Shown: positions 8,001-17,948, counted from the stretch's first letter. The stretch is DNA of 64,000 nucleotides from Vreelandella olivaria (GCA_004295565.1 AP019416.1:1984001-2048000); one strand, 5' to 3'. Program-made: numbers and translations. The notes: generated from the letters alone by a model not told the origin.

Positions 8001-8626
8001 ATGTCTATTGAAATCTGGTTTGCCTTTGCTCTGGCGTCCGTGGCTTTGCTCGCCATCCCAGGGCCAACGATTTTGACCGTGGTCAGCTACTCTATTGCCC
8101 AAGGCAGGCGCGCCAATATTCCGCTTGTCGCGGCGGTGGCATTGGGTGATTCAACCGCGCTGCTCTTTTCACTGCTTGGTCTGGGAGCGGTGTTAGCCAC
8201 CTCGGCATTTTGGTTCACCGTGGTCAAGTGGATCGGCGGTTTATACCTGCTGTATATGGGCATCAAACTGTTGCGTGCCGGTATATCGTCGGTGCAGCCG
8301 GTAACACCAGCGGTATCAGGTTCGCGCTGGAAGCTCTTCACCAATACCTATCTTGTGACGGCGCTTAACCCGAAAGGCATTATCTTCTTTGTCGCCTTTT
8401 GCCGCAATTCGTCAGCCCTAATGCTGATGCGGGGCAGCAGCTTTGGATACTTGCGATCACGTTTGTGGCGTTGGCAACGCTCAATGCCACTCTTTACGCC
8501 GTATTCGCAACGTCGGTGCGCAAGATACTGGCATCGCGCCGTGCCCAGCGTCGCTTCAACGTGGTTGGCGGAACGTTACTCTCTTCAGCGGGTGTCTGGG
8601 CGCTGCTTGCCAAGCGGCCTGTGTAA
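8001..8626 (+). CDS. LysE/RhtB-family amino acid exporter
   Basis: From ATG 8001 (GAGGTAG upstream). About 208 residues form six membrane segments with the family signature near the N-terminus (ALASVALLAIPGPTILTVVS) and NPKGIIFFVAFLPQFV in the middle. LysE-type carriers export amino acids or homoserine lactone-like compounds across the inner membrane. One missing T near 8397 (CTTTTG should be CTTTTTG) splits the gene. It is followed by a methyltransferase gene 53 bp downstream. Confidence 0.88.
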
Positions 8627-8679
8627 GTACATGGCGGTAAATTTGCTGATGGAAATGCGGTGCGTAGCGGGAGAGAACT

Positions 8680-9265
8680 GTGAGCGAAGCCCTTCAAGAA
8701 CTGTTAGCGGAACTTGAGCAATTTGGCCAACAAAACGATGCTGCCGTTTCTGAGCGGCCGCGGCGGATGCTGAATATCACCCGGAATACGGGGAATTTTT
8801 ATCCGTGCTTGTTCAAGCAACGAGCGCGCAGCGCGTGCTGAAATTGGCACCTCGAATGGTTACTCCACCTTATGGCTGGCCCAGGCAGTGCAGCGGATTG
8901 GCGGGCACGTTACCACCGTTGAGCTTTCCGAATTCAAGCTTGAGATGGCCGCGAAAAATTTTGCGCGCTCAGGACTCTCTGAGGTCATTACTCAACATCG
9001 AGGGGAGGCGGGTAGACTTCTTGAAAGCCTGGACGATGCCTGTTTCGATCTGGTCTTTTTAGACTCAAAGCGCTCTGATTATGTGCAGTGGTGGCCGAGT
9101 ATCCAGCGGGTCTTACGCAAGGGCGGATTGCTTGTGGTGGATAACGCCACTTCCCACGCAGATGAAATGGCTGATTTTATGGCGTTGGTATCAGCAGATC
9201 CTGATTTCACCACGTGCACTGTACCTGTTGGCAATGGCGAGTTTCTGGCAACGCGGTGTGGGTAA
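8680..9265 (+). CDS. Class I SAM-dependent O-methyltransferase (frameshifted)
   Basis: GTG 8680 with GGGAGA upstream gives a protein of about 195 residues. After repair it reads RVLEIGTSNGYSTLWLAQAV (SAM-binding motif I), then VTTVELSEFKLEMA, FDLVFLDSKRSDYVQWW and LLVVDNATSH, the pattern of the catechol O-methyltransferase-like (methyltransferase_24/3) group. The acidic residues of VFLDS and VVDN would bind the metal. At least two shifts are present, near 8790 and near 8840, where a G is missing in CTGAAATTGG. The substrate is unknown. Confidence 0.8.
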
Positions 9266-9365
9266 TGCCTAGCTTAGCGTTAAAGGCGGCCTGGCTAACC
9301 AAGAAAGCTGAAGTCGATTTTTTAATCAGTGAACCTAAATCATCAGAATATAAATGGAATAAACC

Positions 9366-9856
9366 ATGATCAGAGATGCCGTAAAGGGTGATGCGGAAGC
9401 CATAGCGCACATTTATAACCACTACATCGAAAATACCGTTATTTCATTTGAAGAAAAGCAAGTCATGGGTTCAGACATCCAAGGCCGGATTGAAAACGTT
9501 CAGGGTGCCGGGTTGCCTTGGTTGGTGGCAGTGGAAGATGATGCTGTGGTGGGCTATGCCTACGCTACCAAATGGAAAGAAAGAAGCGCTTATCGATTTT
9601 CAGTCGAAGCCAGCGTCTACCTTTCCAACCAGGCGCACGGTAGGGGCTTGGGCGCAAAACTTTACGAAACGCTCTTTTCCATGCTCAAAGAGGGCGGGAT
9701 TAATGCGGTGATTGGCGGCATAACGCTCCCCAACCCAGCCAGTGTCGCACTGCACCAAAAATGGGCATGAAAAAAGTGGCCCATTTTGAAAAGGTAGGGT
9801 TGAAGTTCGATCAGTGGCACGACGTTGGCTACTGGCAGCTAAATCTGAATGCCTGA
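9366..9856 (+). CDS. GNAT N-acetyltransferase, phosphinothricin/methionine sulfoximine type
   Basis: A 163-aa protein from ATG 9366. It begins MIRDAVKGDAEAIAHIYNHY and carries the acetyl-CoA loop in AHGRGLGAKLYETLF near residue 95, then LPNPASVALHQKMGM and a C-terminal GYWQLNL, as in the Pat/MddA group that acetylates glutamine-analogue toxins or methionine derivatives. One missing A in the CAAAAATGG run near 9762 splits off the last 32 residues. It is monocistronic. Confidence 0.87.
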
Positions 9857-9972
9857 TGGTGACTCAATACGCGAAAATTAAGGCTGATGTAAGTGGATAA
9901 AGTATGGGCAGCAATTGCCTCTTCTAGGCGTGCCGCTATTGGGTAACGCGCAATAAACGCATGATCATAATA

Positions 9973-10131
9973 TTAGGCTTTGTACGCAAAGTCGGCGAGC
10001 GAAGGTCAGGCAAGGCAAAAACGGCGAAAAAGCGGAGTTTACGGGGTGTAAATGAGCATTTTGATCGGACTCGCGCGAGACGTTTTTAACGCCGCATGGC
10101 CGAGCGCAGTCAGTTTTCGTACAAAGCCTAA
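9973..10131 (+). repeat. 159-bp repeat element with terminal inverted repeats, copy 1
   Basis: The ends are TTAGGCTTTGTACG and its near-perfect complement CGTACAAAGCCTAA. The interior contains GGCGAGCGAAGG, GGCGAAAAAGCGGAGTTTAC, TGTAAATGAG and TTTTTAACGCCG. A second copy in opposite orientation is at 17475-17619. There is no coding capacity. It resembles a MITE/REP-like structured intergenic element and fills the gap between the GNAT and YcaQ-like genes. Confidence 0.8.
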
Positions 10132-10181
10132 GCCATCCAGCGCTCGTATCTCGCACTGTTTATGGCAAGCTTTGGGGAAAA

Positions 10182-11402
10182 ATGACAATCTCTGAAATTA
10201 AACGCCCACAAGAGCTGTTGCGCTTACGTCGCCTTGCCCTGGCTACGCAAGGTTTGCTGCAGAATCAACCTTATGGACGTGGCGTAGCCGGTGCCCGTAA
10301 AGCGATTAACCACCTGGGTTATGTTCAGATAGACACCATATCTGTGGTTGAGCGAGCCCATCATCATGTTATTCACTCCCGAGTACCTGGGTTTGAGCCA
10401 CCCATGTTGAACCAGCTGTTGATCAATAAAGACATTTTTGAGTATTGGTCGCATGCGGCTGCATTTTTACCCATTACCGATTTTCGCTTTTCCTTGCCCT
10501 ACAAAAACGCTATCAAAAGTGGGCAAACGCATTGGTTTAGATCACCTGATAAAAAAGCTTATGGGAGAGTTGTTGGCTCGCATACGTTCAGATGGCCCGC
10601 TGCGGTCTCGAGATGTAGGGACTAGCACCATAAAACGCGCAGGCTGGTGGGACTGGAAGCCAGCCAAAAGGCACTGGAACAGCTGTATATGCAAGGCGAT
10701 CTGATGGTCAGCGACCGCGACGGCTTTCAAAAGACATATGATCTAACCGAGCGGGTATTGCCATCTCACGTCAATTTACAGATGCCCTCCATGGAGGAGT
10801 TCGCAGCGCACCTCGTCGACCAGCAATTGCGCTGTCATGGCTTTGCTTCACTCAAAGGGCTGACCTATCTGCGCCGAAATGCAGGGTTACGTAAAGCTGT
10901 GAATGCCCTGGTAAATGAAAGGTTGGCACAGGGCGATTTAGAGAAAGTAAAGGTGAGCAGTGGCGATGTATTTATATTGGAAAGGGGCGCGCTCGAACGC
11001 CCCCTTCCTCGTTTGAAAGAGCGCATGTTGATTCTTTCGCCCTTCGACAACAGTGTCATTCAGCGGGATCGGCTCAAAGCGCTATTTCAATACGACTATC
11101 AGTTGGAGTGCTATGTACCCGAAGCCAAGCGTCAGTATGGCTACTTTTGCCTGCCGCTACTGTATCGCGATGCGTTTGTTGGCCGGATGGATTGTAAAGT
11201 GCATCGCAAAACCAGTCACTTAGAAATCAAGAGTTTACATTTCGAACTACACACTTTTGATGAAGATAGAGTCGTTACTGCTTTTGTGGAAGCCATTGTT
11301 CAGTTTTGCCATTTTCAAAAATCTGACTCAGTCTCTTTGAGTAGAGTCCAGCCTGAACATCTAACTCAGCGTTTGCGCAGTGCGCTAAAATCCATAGGGT
11401 GA
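10182..11402 (+). CDS. YcaQ/AlkX-type winged-helix DNA glycosylase family protein
   Basis: A protein of about 405 residues from ATG 10182. The HTH_42/YcaQ core shows GYVQIDTISVVERAHHHVIH near residue 50, SHAAAFLPITDF, AGWWDWKPSQKALEQLYMQG and LSPFDNSVIQRDRLKALF. Members of this family unhook DNA interstrand crosslinks or remove bulky alkylated bases. Two frameshifts occur, near 10555 (AAAAAAG run) and near 10663 (CC should be CCC). It stands alone and the exact lesion specificity is unknown. Confidence 0.85.
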
Positions 11403-11674
11403 GCTTGGTGGCAAGGCAGAGCTGTGGGGCTAAGCTAGGTGCTGCTATCGGAGAAATTTTCCTTGGGGCCATGACGTCAGGTACATAAAAATCCCTTAAC
11501 AGTCGCTGCTTTTGCTTTTTGGCGGATGAGACCCTCATTCTTCACGTGCTGTTTGAGGTCTTCGTGGTATAGGCTTCATTGCTGTGAATTAACAGCGGCT
11601 CAGTGGACGACCCGCTGATGTACAAACGTTGGCTATCATATTATCGATAGCGCTTAAGCGAGAGGATTGCACCA

Positions 11675-12337
11675 ATGACAGGGACTAATGAACCATCAAC
11701 GACAGCATTGTTGAGCGACAACCGGGTGAAGGGGCTTTTGGTTATCGCGATTATTGCGGTGGTCTGGGCCGTTCTGGCGCACAATATTGCAGGGTCACGA
11801 CAAGACAGCATGGAAGCACTCGAAGCGCGGTTGGCCGAAACTGAGCGAGAGCATCAGCAGATTCAGGCGCAGATGTCTGAAGTGGAAGCCGCAGAGCTGG
11901 ACTTGGCGACACTGCAGCAGAGAATAAGTGGCCTTGAGGTTGAGCAAGCTGAAGCTGAAGCCGCACTTGCTTCAACGCGCGCAGATATCGCCAATGCTGA
12001 AGAAGATTTGACCGCTTTACGAGGTGAGCGTGAAACCCGCGAAGAAGAAGTGGAGACCCTCAATGAGCAGGTCGGCGAACGGCAGAACAGCCTTGAAGAG
12101 CTGAATGAGGCCGAAGCCGCCCGCGATGCCGCTCAACAGTCTCGTCAAGACGCCGAAGACGCCCGCAGCGAGGCTGAAGCAGACCTTGAAGCGCTCAACG
12201 CCGAGATTGAAGAGGCCAATACTCAACTTGCCGCGGTGAGAGAACAGATAAGTGATTTAGAAGAGACCCGTGAAGCGCTCACCGTTGAAATCACCTCGCT
12301 CGAAGTGATGCGCGACGAAGCGCAAACGCCTGAGTGA
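11675..12337 (+). CDS. Membrane-anchored long coiled-coil protein
   Basis: A 220-aa intact frame from ATG 11675. A single N-terminal membrane segment (about residues 19-36, GLLVIAIIAVVWAVLA) is followed by about 180 residues of continuous, highly acidic heptad-like sequence rich in Glu, Ala and Gln, including LEARLAETEREHQQIQAQMS and repeated EEL/EAEA blocks. There is no enzyme domain. The coiled coil would lie on one side of the inner membrane and may act as a spacer or scaffold, but function is unknown. Codon use is like its neighbours. Confidence 0.75.
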   Translation: MTGTNEPSTTALLSDNRVKGLLVIAIIAVVWAVLAHNIAGSRQDSMEALEARLAETEREHQQIQAQMSEVEAAELDLATLQQRISGLEVEQAEAEAALASTRADIANAEEDLTALRGERETREEEVETLNEQVGERQNSLEELNEAEAARDAAQQSRQDAEDARSEAEADLEALNAEIEEANTQLAAVREQISDLEETREALTVEITSLEVMRDEAQTPE

Positions 12338-12513
12338 TTTACAGCCTTAACGAATAATACCTCGCAGTGAAAAAAATCTAGACGTGTCTACCCGCAACTT
12401 AAATGGCGAGGTCGTCGGCGGTATCTATTACTCTCGCAGATGAGGGTTCGACGCCCTCCCTAAAGCTTTAGTAAGCTGCGACTTACTTTCAGCAGTCGGG
12501 AGGATCGACCACC

Positions 12514-13549
12514 ATGACGCACGCTACCATTTTGCAGCAGGGCACTATCCACTGTTTCCCCGCTGGGCTACGTGATGAGCGCGGCAAGCTGGTGAATGCC
12601 GAGGTATCTGCTGTGCTTTACGACGGCCAGCGGCTGATTTTGGCCAGCGATAAACCAGTGCCTGGGGATGAGCGTTCGGCGATGTTTGCCATGCCAATGA
12701 CCGAGCAAGGGCCGGATGACCGCCATCTGGAGTACTTCACCACGCCGCTGATTAAACAGGCCGTTAAGTACGAAGATCTCTCCCTCACGGCGGATGGCCG
12801 CCATGTACTTGCCACTACCGGCTTTGATCGTATCGACAATGAGACCCATGCTCTGAACGACTACAATCACTTGCTGATTTGGCCGCTGGGTCATCCAGAA
12901 CAGGTGCAAGTGGTGGATCCCGACCCCCGCGATGGTGTGGAAGGCTCGCTAGAACTTCGCATCAAGCTGGATCAAGCGATTGGTTTCCCGTACTACAAAA
13001 TTGAGGGGCTGGCCGCCATTCCCGGCGAACGCGGCGATGGCCTGCTACTGTTTGGTATTCGTGAGCAGGGCCAAGCCCATGATGATTTCAGCTATGTCAG
13101 CCGGATTGTCGGTGCTCATTACGAGATCAGCGAAAGTGGCAACCTGGTATTTATCGATGAAATGCGTGAGCACTTCGCCTTCGACCCTGGCAGCCACTCT
13201 GCTGTGCGCTACGACTGCGGCCTGTCGAGCTTGGAGTATGACCCCTACCATGGCCGTCTTTACCTGCTCAATAGCTTTGAGGTGGTAGAGGCTGGTGAAG
13301 AGCGTATTGGCGGGTACCTGTGGGAAGTGAGCTTAAGCGGTTTTAGGGAAGGGTGCGAGCCAACGCTGGTGACCACCCCGCAGGCTTGCCGATGGAGTTT
13401 GAGCACAAAGCCGAAGGGCTTGCCGTGCTGAATATGATCGGCTGTTCGTCGCCTACGATAACGACCGGCATCTCGGGTTGGGTAGCGTTGATGAACGCGA
13501 CGAGCGTCATGCCTGTGAAGCGCCTTACACTCTCTTGCACGTTTCTTAA
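12514..13549 (+). CDS. Uncharacterised protein, possibly beta-propeller
   Basis: ATG 12514 lies 9 bp after a GGAGG-like site. The protein of about 345 residues is not confidently assigned. Repeated strand-like segments (RLILASDKPVPGDERS, YEDLSLTADGRHVLATTGFD, YKIEGLAAIPGERGDGLLLFG, SSLEYDPYHGRLYLLNSF) and a closing LFVAYDNDRH suggest blade-like repeats as in SdiA-regulated or phytase-like propellers. No signal peptide is visible. Frameshifts near 13380 and 13432 move the last 55 residues into other frames. It precedes the M48 lipoprotein by 18 bp, suggesting co-transcription. Confidence 0.6.
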
Positions 13550-13567
13550 TCCAGGCGACACTATCCG

Positions 13568-14363
13568 ATGCATCGGCGATTTCTATTACCTGTTTTTCTT
13601 TTGGGGCTGATGGCCTCTTTGGCTGGCTGCGGGGAAACGCCCACCGGGCGCTCCCAGTTGGCGTTAGTACCGAACGCGTTAATGGCTGACATGGGGAAGA
13701 CGCCTTTAATCAGCTACGCAATAGCCAGCCGATCAATCTCGATACGCAGGCTAATCAGTTGGTGCAGTGCGTGGCTGAGAAAGTGGTGGCTGGCGCTGAG
13801 GCGAGCTACCCAGGGCTCGCTTTCCCTGAACGCTGGGAAGTGGTGGTATTTGAGGATGCTTCTCCCAATGCGTTTGCTCTGCCGGGTGGGCGCATCGGGG
13901 TGCACAGCGGGCTACTGCGAGTAGCTGAAACGCCAGCCCAGCTAGCGGCGGTGATTGGGCACGAGGTGGGGCATGTGTTGGCGAACCACGGCAATGAGCG
14001 GCTTACCCAGCAGCTTGGCATTAAAGCCGTGTTATTAGTGGTGGGGCTATTAGGGGAAGAGGAATTTGGCAACCAGCAATTGATGCAGGCCTTGGGTATT
14101 GGTGCCCAGTTGGGTATTAGCCTGCCTTTCAGCCGCACCCATGAGGAAGAGGCCGATTTGATGGGCTTGGAAATTATGGCCCGTGCGGGGTTTGACCCCC
14201 AGGGGAGCGTGGCCCTGTGGCGCAACATGGCTGCTAGCGGTGGTGGTCAGCCCCTGAATTTCTTTCTACGCATCCTGCCCATGAATCCCGCATTCGGGCA
14301 TTACAACAAGGGCTGGAAAAGGCCTCGGCCAGTTATCGTACGGTTACGCCTGCTGAATGTTGA
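13568..14363 (+). CDS. M48-family metalloprotease lipoprotein (LoiP/YggG-like)
   Basis: From ATG 13568. The N-terminal signal ends in a lipobox (LASLAGC, Cys about residue 21). The peptidase domain carries HEVGH (zinc ligands and catalytic Glu, about residue 135) and EEEADLMGLEIMARAGFDP with the third ligand. It closes with FLSTHPAHESRIRALQQGLE. Such lipoproteins degrade or chaperone outer-membrane proteins in the periplasm. Two shifts: a missing G in ATGGGGAAG near 13693-13698 and one near 14260. Confidence 0.88.
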
Positions 14364-14432
14364 GTTTCCTGAACACGCCACCAACGCTTGCTGTCGAAGC
14401 ATAATCGAGCCGCGCTGTAGGTACGCTCTGTT

Positions 14433-14834
14433 ATGCCTTTCACGCTATTGCTCCTCCTCGCCGACGTCATACTCATTCTCCACGTGCTGTTTGTGGCCTT
14501 CGTGGTGCTTGGCTTATTCGCAGTGTACTTAGGCTATTTCCTAAACTGGCAGTGGGTGCGTAATAGAGTCTTTCGCATCGTGCATCTGTGTGCCATTGGC
14601 TATGTGGTTGGGCAGGCTTGGTTAGGCGCGGTTTGCCCGTTAACCACCTGGGAAATGGCGCTGAGGGCAGAGGCGGGCGCTGCGACCTATGCGGGCTCAT
14701 TTATTCAGTACTGGCTGCATAGCCTGCTCTATTTTACCTTACCTGAGTGGGTGTTCGTGGTGGTTTATACGCTATTCGGTAGTTTGGTGTTGGCCAGTTG
14801 GTTGGTGGTGAAGCCGTGTAAGCGTGCTAGTTGA
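14433..14834 (+). CDS. DUF2784 family membrane protein
   Basis: A 133-aa intact frame from ATG 14433 with four hydrophobic segments and the family pattern: DVILILHVLFVAFVVLG, FRIVHLCAIGYVVGQAWLGA, then CPLTTWEMALR near residue 69, and a conserved QYWLHSLLYF. The family is of unknown function and usually an isolated inner-membrane gene. It may be read through from the M48 gene 70 bp upstream. Confidence 0.82.
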   Translation: MPFTLLLLLADVILILHVLFVAFVVLGLFAVYLGYFLNWQWVRNRVFRIVHLCAIGYVVGQAWLGAVCPLTTWEMALRAEAGAATYAGSFIQYWLHSLLYFTLPEWVFVVVYTLFGSLVLASWLVVKPCKRAS

Positions 14835-14935
14835 TTACTTTCTATCTCCTCCGAACGTTATTTGAGTGCGTACTTATCTTGGCCTGGGCTCTTTATGCGG
14901 TTGGAGTGAAGGCTTGTAGGCAAACCGCAGTTTAT

Positions 14936-14972
14936 ATATGATTCGTATATGGTTTGTATTCGATTCATATAT
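14936..14972 (+). promoter_or_regulatory. Direct-repeat operator upstream of the ParD-like gene
   Basis: GATTCGTATAT (14940-14950) and GATTCATATAT (14962-14972) are 22 bp apart, two helical turns, in an AT-rich promoter-like stretch that ends 12 bp before the ParD-like start. This is the usual form of a ribbon-helix-helix autoregulatory site. Confidence 0.5.
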
Positions 14973-14983
14973 TGGGTGGTGTG

Positions 14984-15190
14984 ATGGGTATCGTTAAGAT
15001 CAATGATCAGCTGCATGAGGATATTCGCAGGGCAAGCACTGTCATGGTGCGCTCTATCAATGCGCAAGCCGAGTACTGGATCAAAATAGGCATGCTTGCC
15101 GAGGCCAATCCGGGCATGACCTTCTCTGACATTATGCATGAGCAAATGAAGCAAGCCGATGTGGATGTAAGGAAGGTTATCGGTGCCTAA
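14984..15190 (+). CDS. ParD-like antitoxin-family protein
   Basis: ATG 14984, preceded by GGGTGG, gives 68 residues starting MGIVKINDQLHEDIRRASTV. This matches the ParD_like family (PF11903 type), with SINAQAEYWIKIGMLAEANP as the ribbon-helix-helix body. The usual ParE partner is absent. Instead its stop codon overlaps the start of a methionine aminopeptidase gene (GTG at 15183, 8-bp overlap), implying translational coupling. Direct repeats upstream suggest autoregulation. Confidence 0.8.
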   Translation: MGIVKINDQLHEDIRRASTVMVRSINAQAEYWIKIGMLAEANPGMTFSDIMHEQMKQADVDVRKVIGA

Positions 15191-15973
15191 CGTTATCCTC
15201 AAAAGTGAAGAGGAGCTGAGCGTAATGCGTGAGGCCGGGCGGTTACTCGCCCTGGTTTTCAGGTATCTCGATAAGCTAATCGTGCCCGGTATATCCACCA
15301 TGGATATCAACCATTGGGCCGAACGCTATATCGTGGATGACTTGCAGGCTCGCCCGGCCAGCAAGGGGCAATACGATTATCAATATGTGCTGAATGCCTC
15401 AGTCAACCATGTGGTGTGCCATGGCATTCCCTCTGCAACCAAAAGCTCAAATCAGGTGATATCGTTAACGTCGATATTACCCTTGAGAAGGGCGGGTTTA
15501 TCGCCGATTCAAGCAAGATGTATCTTATTGGTGATGTAAAACCCTCTGCCAAACGGTTGGTGGATAAAACCTACGAGGCCCTATGGCAAGGGATCCAGGC
15601 GGTTAAACCCGGTGCCACGTTGGGTGATGTAGGCTACGCAATTCAGCACTATGCCGAAAAGTACGGCTACTCTGTTGTACGTGAGTATTGCGGCCATGGA
15701 ATAGGCCGAGAAATGCATGAAGAGCCCCAGGTATTACATTACGGAAAGAAAGGCAGGGGCTTGGTTTTAAAAGAAGGAATGGTGTTTACCATTGAGCCCA
15801 TGATTAATCAGGGCAAGGCCAAAATAAAAACCAAACGGGATGGCTGGACAGTAGTGACCAGTGACAAGAAACTGTCGGCTCAGTGGGAGCATTCGATCGC
15901 CGTCACATCCTCCGGTTTTGAAGTGCTAACGTTGCGTGATGAAGAGCGTACCCCAACCGATAGTAACGAATAA
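15183..15973 (+). CDS. Type I methionine aminopeptidase, partner of a ParD-like gene
   Basis: GTG 15183. A protein of about 263 residues with all five metal ligands in order: Asp in DIVNVDITL, Asp in FIADSSKMY, His in YCGHGIGREMHEEP, Glu in FTIEPM and Glu in QWEHSIAV. The enzyme removes N-terminal Met from nascent proteins. One missing C near 15440 (ACCAAAAGC) breaks the frame. The sequence diverges in usual places (KGGFIADSSKMYLIGD), suggesting an accessory paralogue rather than the housekeeping map that sits by rpsB. It is coupled to the ParD-like antitoxin gene. Confidence 0.88.
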
Positions 15974-16171
15974 CAATCGTACTCCCTCTTTCTTAGCTTT
16001 AGCGCTCTATTAGTTTAAGAATCGTAGTCTGAAATTCATCTGGCGAAGCACCTCAGGTGCGTTAAGCTGAAATGATGGGCGCTGCATAGACGGTCATGTT
16101 TTCAATCACATGGTGTCTATGTAAGGCACCTCATCATATCGCTTAACAGCTAAACGAAAAGGATGTCTACG

Positions 16172-17477
16172 ATGGCGAAAAAACCGACAGGTAACGGTAA
16201 AGGTAATACGCCAGCGGGTGAGTCACTCGCCACTGTTTCATGCGGCACTGAAAAATTGCTATTGGCAGCCTTAGAGCGGGGCGGCAGTTGCCTTGAGACC
16301 GGGCGCTTTCTGATTAGCTATCGTGAGGGGCGGGTGGAAGAGGGCATTAAGTCGCTAAAAGCCCAAAAATTTCGGGTCGCTGATGCGCGGGATTTCACCG
16401 ACCAAGCCGTTAGCCTGGAAGATGCCGGAGATGCTGAGGCAATGGTATTCCCGGAGCTTGGAGTGGCACTGGTAGGTGGCGATGCGCTACAGCAGCATGG
16501 CATGAGTGCGCTGGGTAAGGTCGCCGCGGATAGCCCCATCGAAATTATTGAACCAGAGTATTTTGCCTTTTCTGAAAATTCTGAATACCTACGGGGGTTT
16601 TTGCGGGCAGCCAGCACCATCGCCCGTGATCTTGGCGTTGAGCTGGATGAGGGCGAAGAGAACCTTGAAGAGGATGTCCTGCGGCCAACTTGGGGGCTAA
16701 ACCGCTGTAAGGTGCCGCAAAGTAGCTGGAGTGGCGCGGGTATAAAAGTCGCCGTGCTGGATACCGGGATGGATCTAGGCCATCCGGATTTCGAGGGTAG
16801 GGAGTTCGTGACCCGTTCATTCGTCGGGGAGCCGGTGCAGGATATCAACGGACACGGTACTCACTGTATCGGCACAGCCTGTGGCCCTCAGTCGCCCGGT
16901 GAAAACACACAGCGTTACGGGATCGCATACGAAGCGAAGGTCTTCGTCGGCAAGGTGCTGACCAACTCGGGCAGCAGTACCGGGGCGGGCGTGCTCGCTG
17001 GCCTGAATTGGGCCATCGCCAACCGGTGCGAAGTGATCTCAATGTCGCTTGGCAGCCAGAGCCCGGTGCAGGCCGCTTACACCCATGCCGGCGAAGCGGC
17101 ACTGCGTAATGGGTGCCTCGTTATCGCTGCGGCGGGCAATTCAGCAACCAATACAGGGGCACCTGCCAACTCGCCTACCGTGATGTCGGTGGCGTCTCTC
17201 GATCCGAACCTGAAGCCTTCAAGCTTTTCCAATCATGGCAAGATCGAGATTGCCGCGCCTGGGCGCGATATTTTCTCCTCATGGCCCCGGCCTTCTCGTC
17301 ATAAAACGATCAGTGGCACCAGCATGGCGGCGCCACGTGGCAGGCTGCGCGGCACTGTGGGCGCAATCAGATGCCTCATTGCGGGGAAGGAAGCTCTGGG
17401 AGCAACTGGTGGCTTCAGCGCGGCGCCTGCAGTTTGCCGATTCCCGCGTGGGAGCAGGGTTGGTGCAGGCGCCCTAG
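16172..17477 (+). CDS. Subtilisin-like S8 serine protease
   Basis: ATG 16172 lies 9 nt after AAAAGG. A protein of about 434 residues with no signal peptide. A pro-region of about 160 residues resembling an I9 inhibitor domain (FLISYREGRVEEGIKSLKAQ) precedes the catalytic domain, with Asp in KVAVLDTGMDLGHPDF, His in NGHGTHCIGT, the oxyanion Asn in AAAGNSATN and Ser in ISGTSMAAP. A two-base loss near 17333 diverts the last 45 residues; the restored frame reads HVAGCAALWAQSD and ends at TAG 17475. That stop lies in the terminal repeat of the element at 17475-17619. An inhibitor-like gene follows. Confidence 0.9.
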
Positions 17478-17619
17478 GCTCTGTCTGAAAACTGGCTGCG
17501 CTCGACCATACGGCGTTAAAAATCGGCTCAAAGTACTCATTTACAACACGTAAACTCCGTCTTTTCGCCAATTTTGCCTTGTCTGGCCTTCGCTCGCCGA
17601 CTTTTCAGACAAAGCCTAA
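17475..17619 (-). repeat. 145-bp repeat element with terminal inverted repeats, copy 2
   Basis: An inverted copy of the element at 9973-10131. On the minus strand it begins TTAGGCTTTGTCTGAAAAG and ends in the complement of that end (TTTTCAGACAGAGCCTA). The interior blocks GGCGAGCGAAGG, GGAGTTTACG, TTGTAAATGAG and TTTTTAACGCCG are shared with copy 1; about 14 bp are absent. The two ends differ from copy 1 in a matched way (GTCTGA/TCAGAC versus GTACG/CGTAC), so pairing is kept. It lies between the S8 protease and its small partner and supplies the protease stop codon. Confidence 0.8.
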
Positions 17620-17688
17620 TGTTAGACGACGCGCTGGGCAGGTGGTTCTTTCTGGCCGCCCAGCGCTCTTACTATGGAGACATGCCAG

Positions 17689-17929
17689 ATGCCAACGGTA
17701 GCGCTATGGTTGATCACTATTTCCAGCGATCAACCCATAAATGAAATGGCGACGCGCCTCAGCGCTGAAGGATTAACCATCCAGGAGGTGCTGGAGGAGA
17801 TCGGCTGTATTACCGGCTCGGCTGACAATGCCACGGCGGAGCGGCTGAAAAAAGATCAAAGGCGTAGTGGATATAGCGCCTGATATGCAGATCGATATGG
17901 GGCCGCCGGGCTCTGAAAATACCTGGTAA
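17689..17929 (+). CDS. Small I9-like protease-inhibitor/propeptide-type protein (tentative)
   Basis: ATG 17689 (GGAG upstream) encodes about 79 residues after repair of the AAAAAAG run near 17848. It begins MPTVALWLITISSDQPINEM and continues LTIQEVLEEIGCITGSA, IKGVVDIAPDMQIDMGPPGS and ENTW. The pattern of a beta strand, two helices, then a GVxxVxPD strand and a PPxSxxW tail is that of stand-alone I9-type inhibitors and propeptides of subtilases. Placed directly after an S8 protease, it probably inhibits or helps fold that enzyme. The assignment rests on pattern and context only. Confidence 0.55.
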
Positions 17930-17948
17930 GCCAAGAGGAAAAGTTGCT

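Noticed and set aside
12442-12458. GAGGG-TTCGACG-CCCTC resembles a tRNA T-arm
   Set aside because: No matching acceptor stem, D-arm or anticodon arm could be folded around it, so it is probably a chance hairpin.
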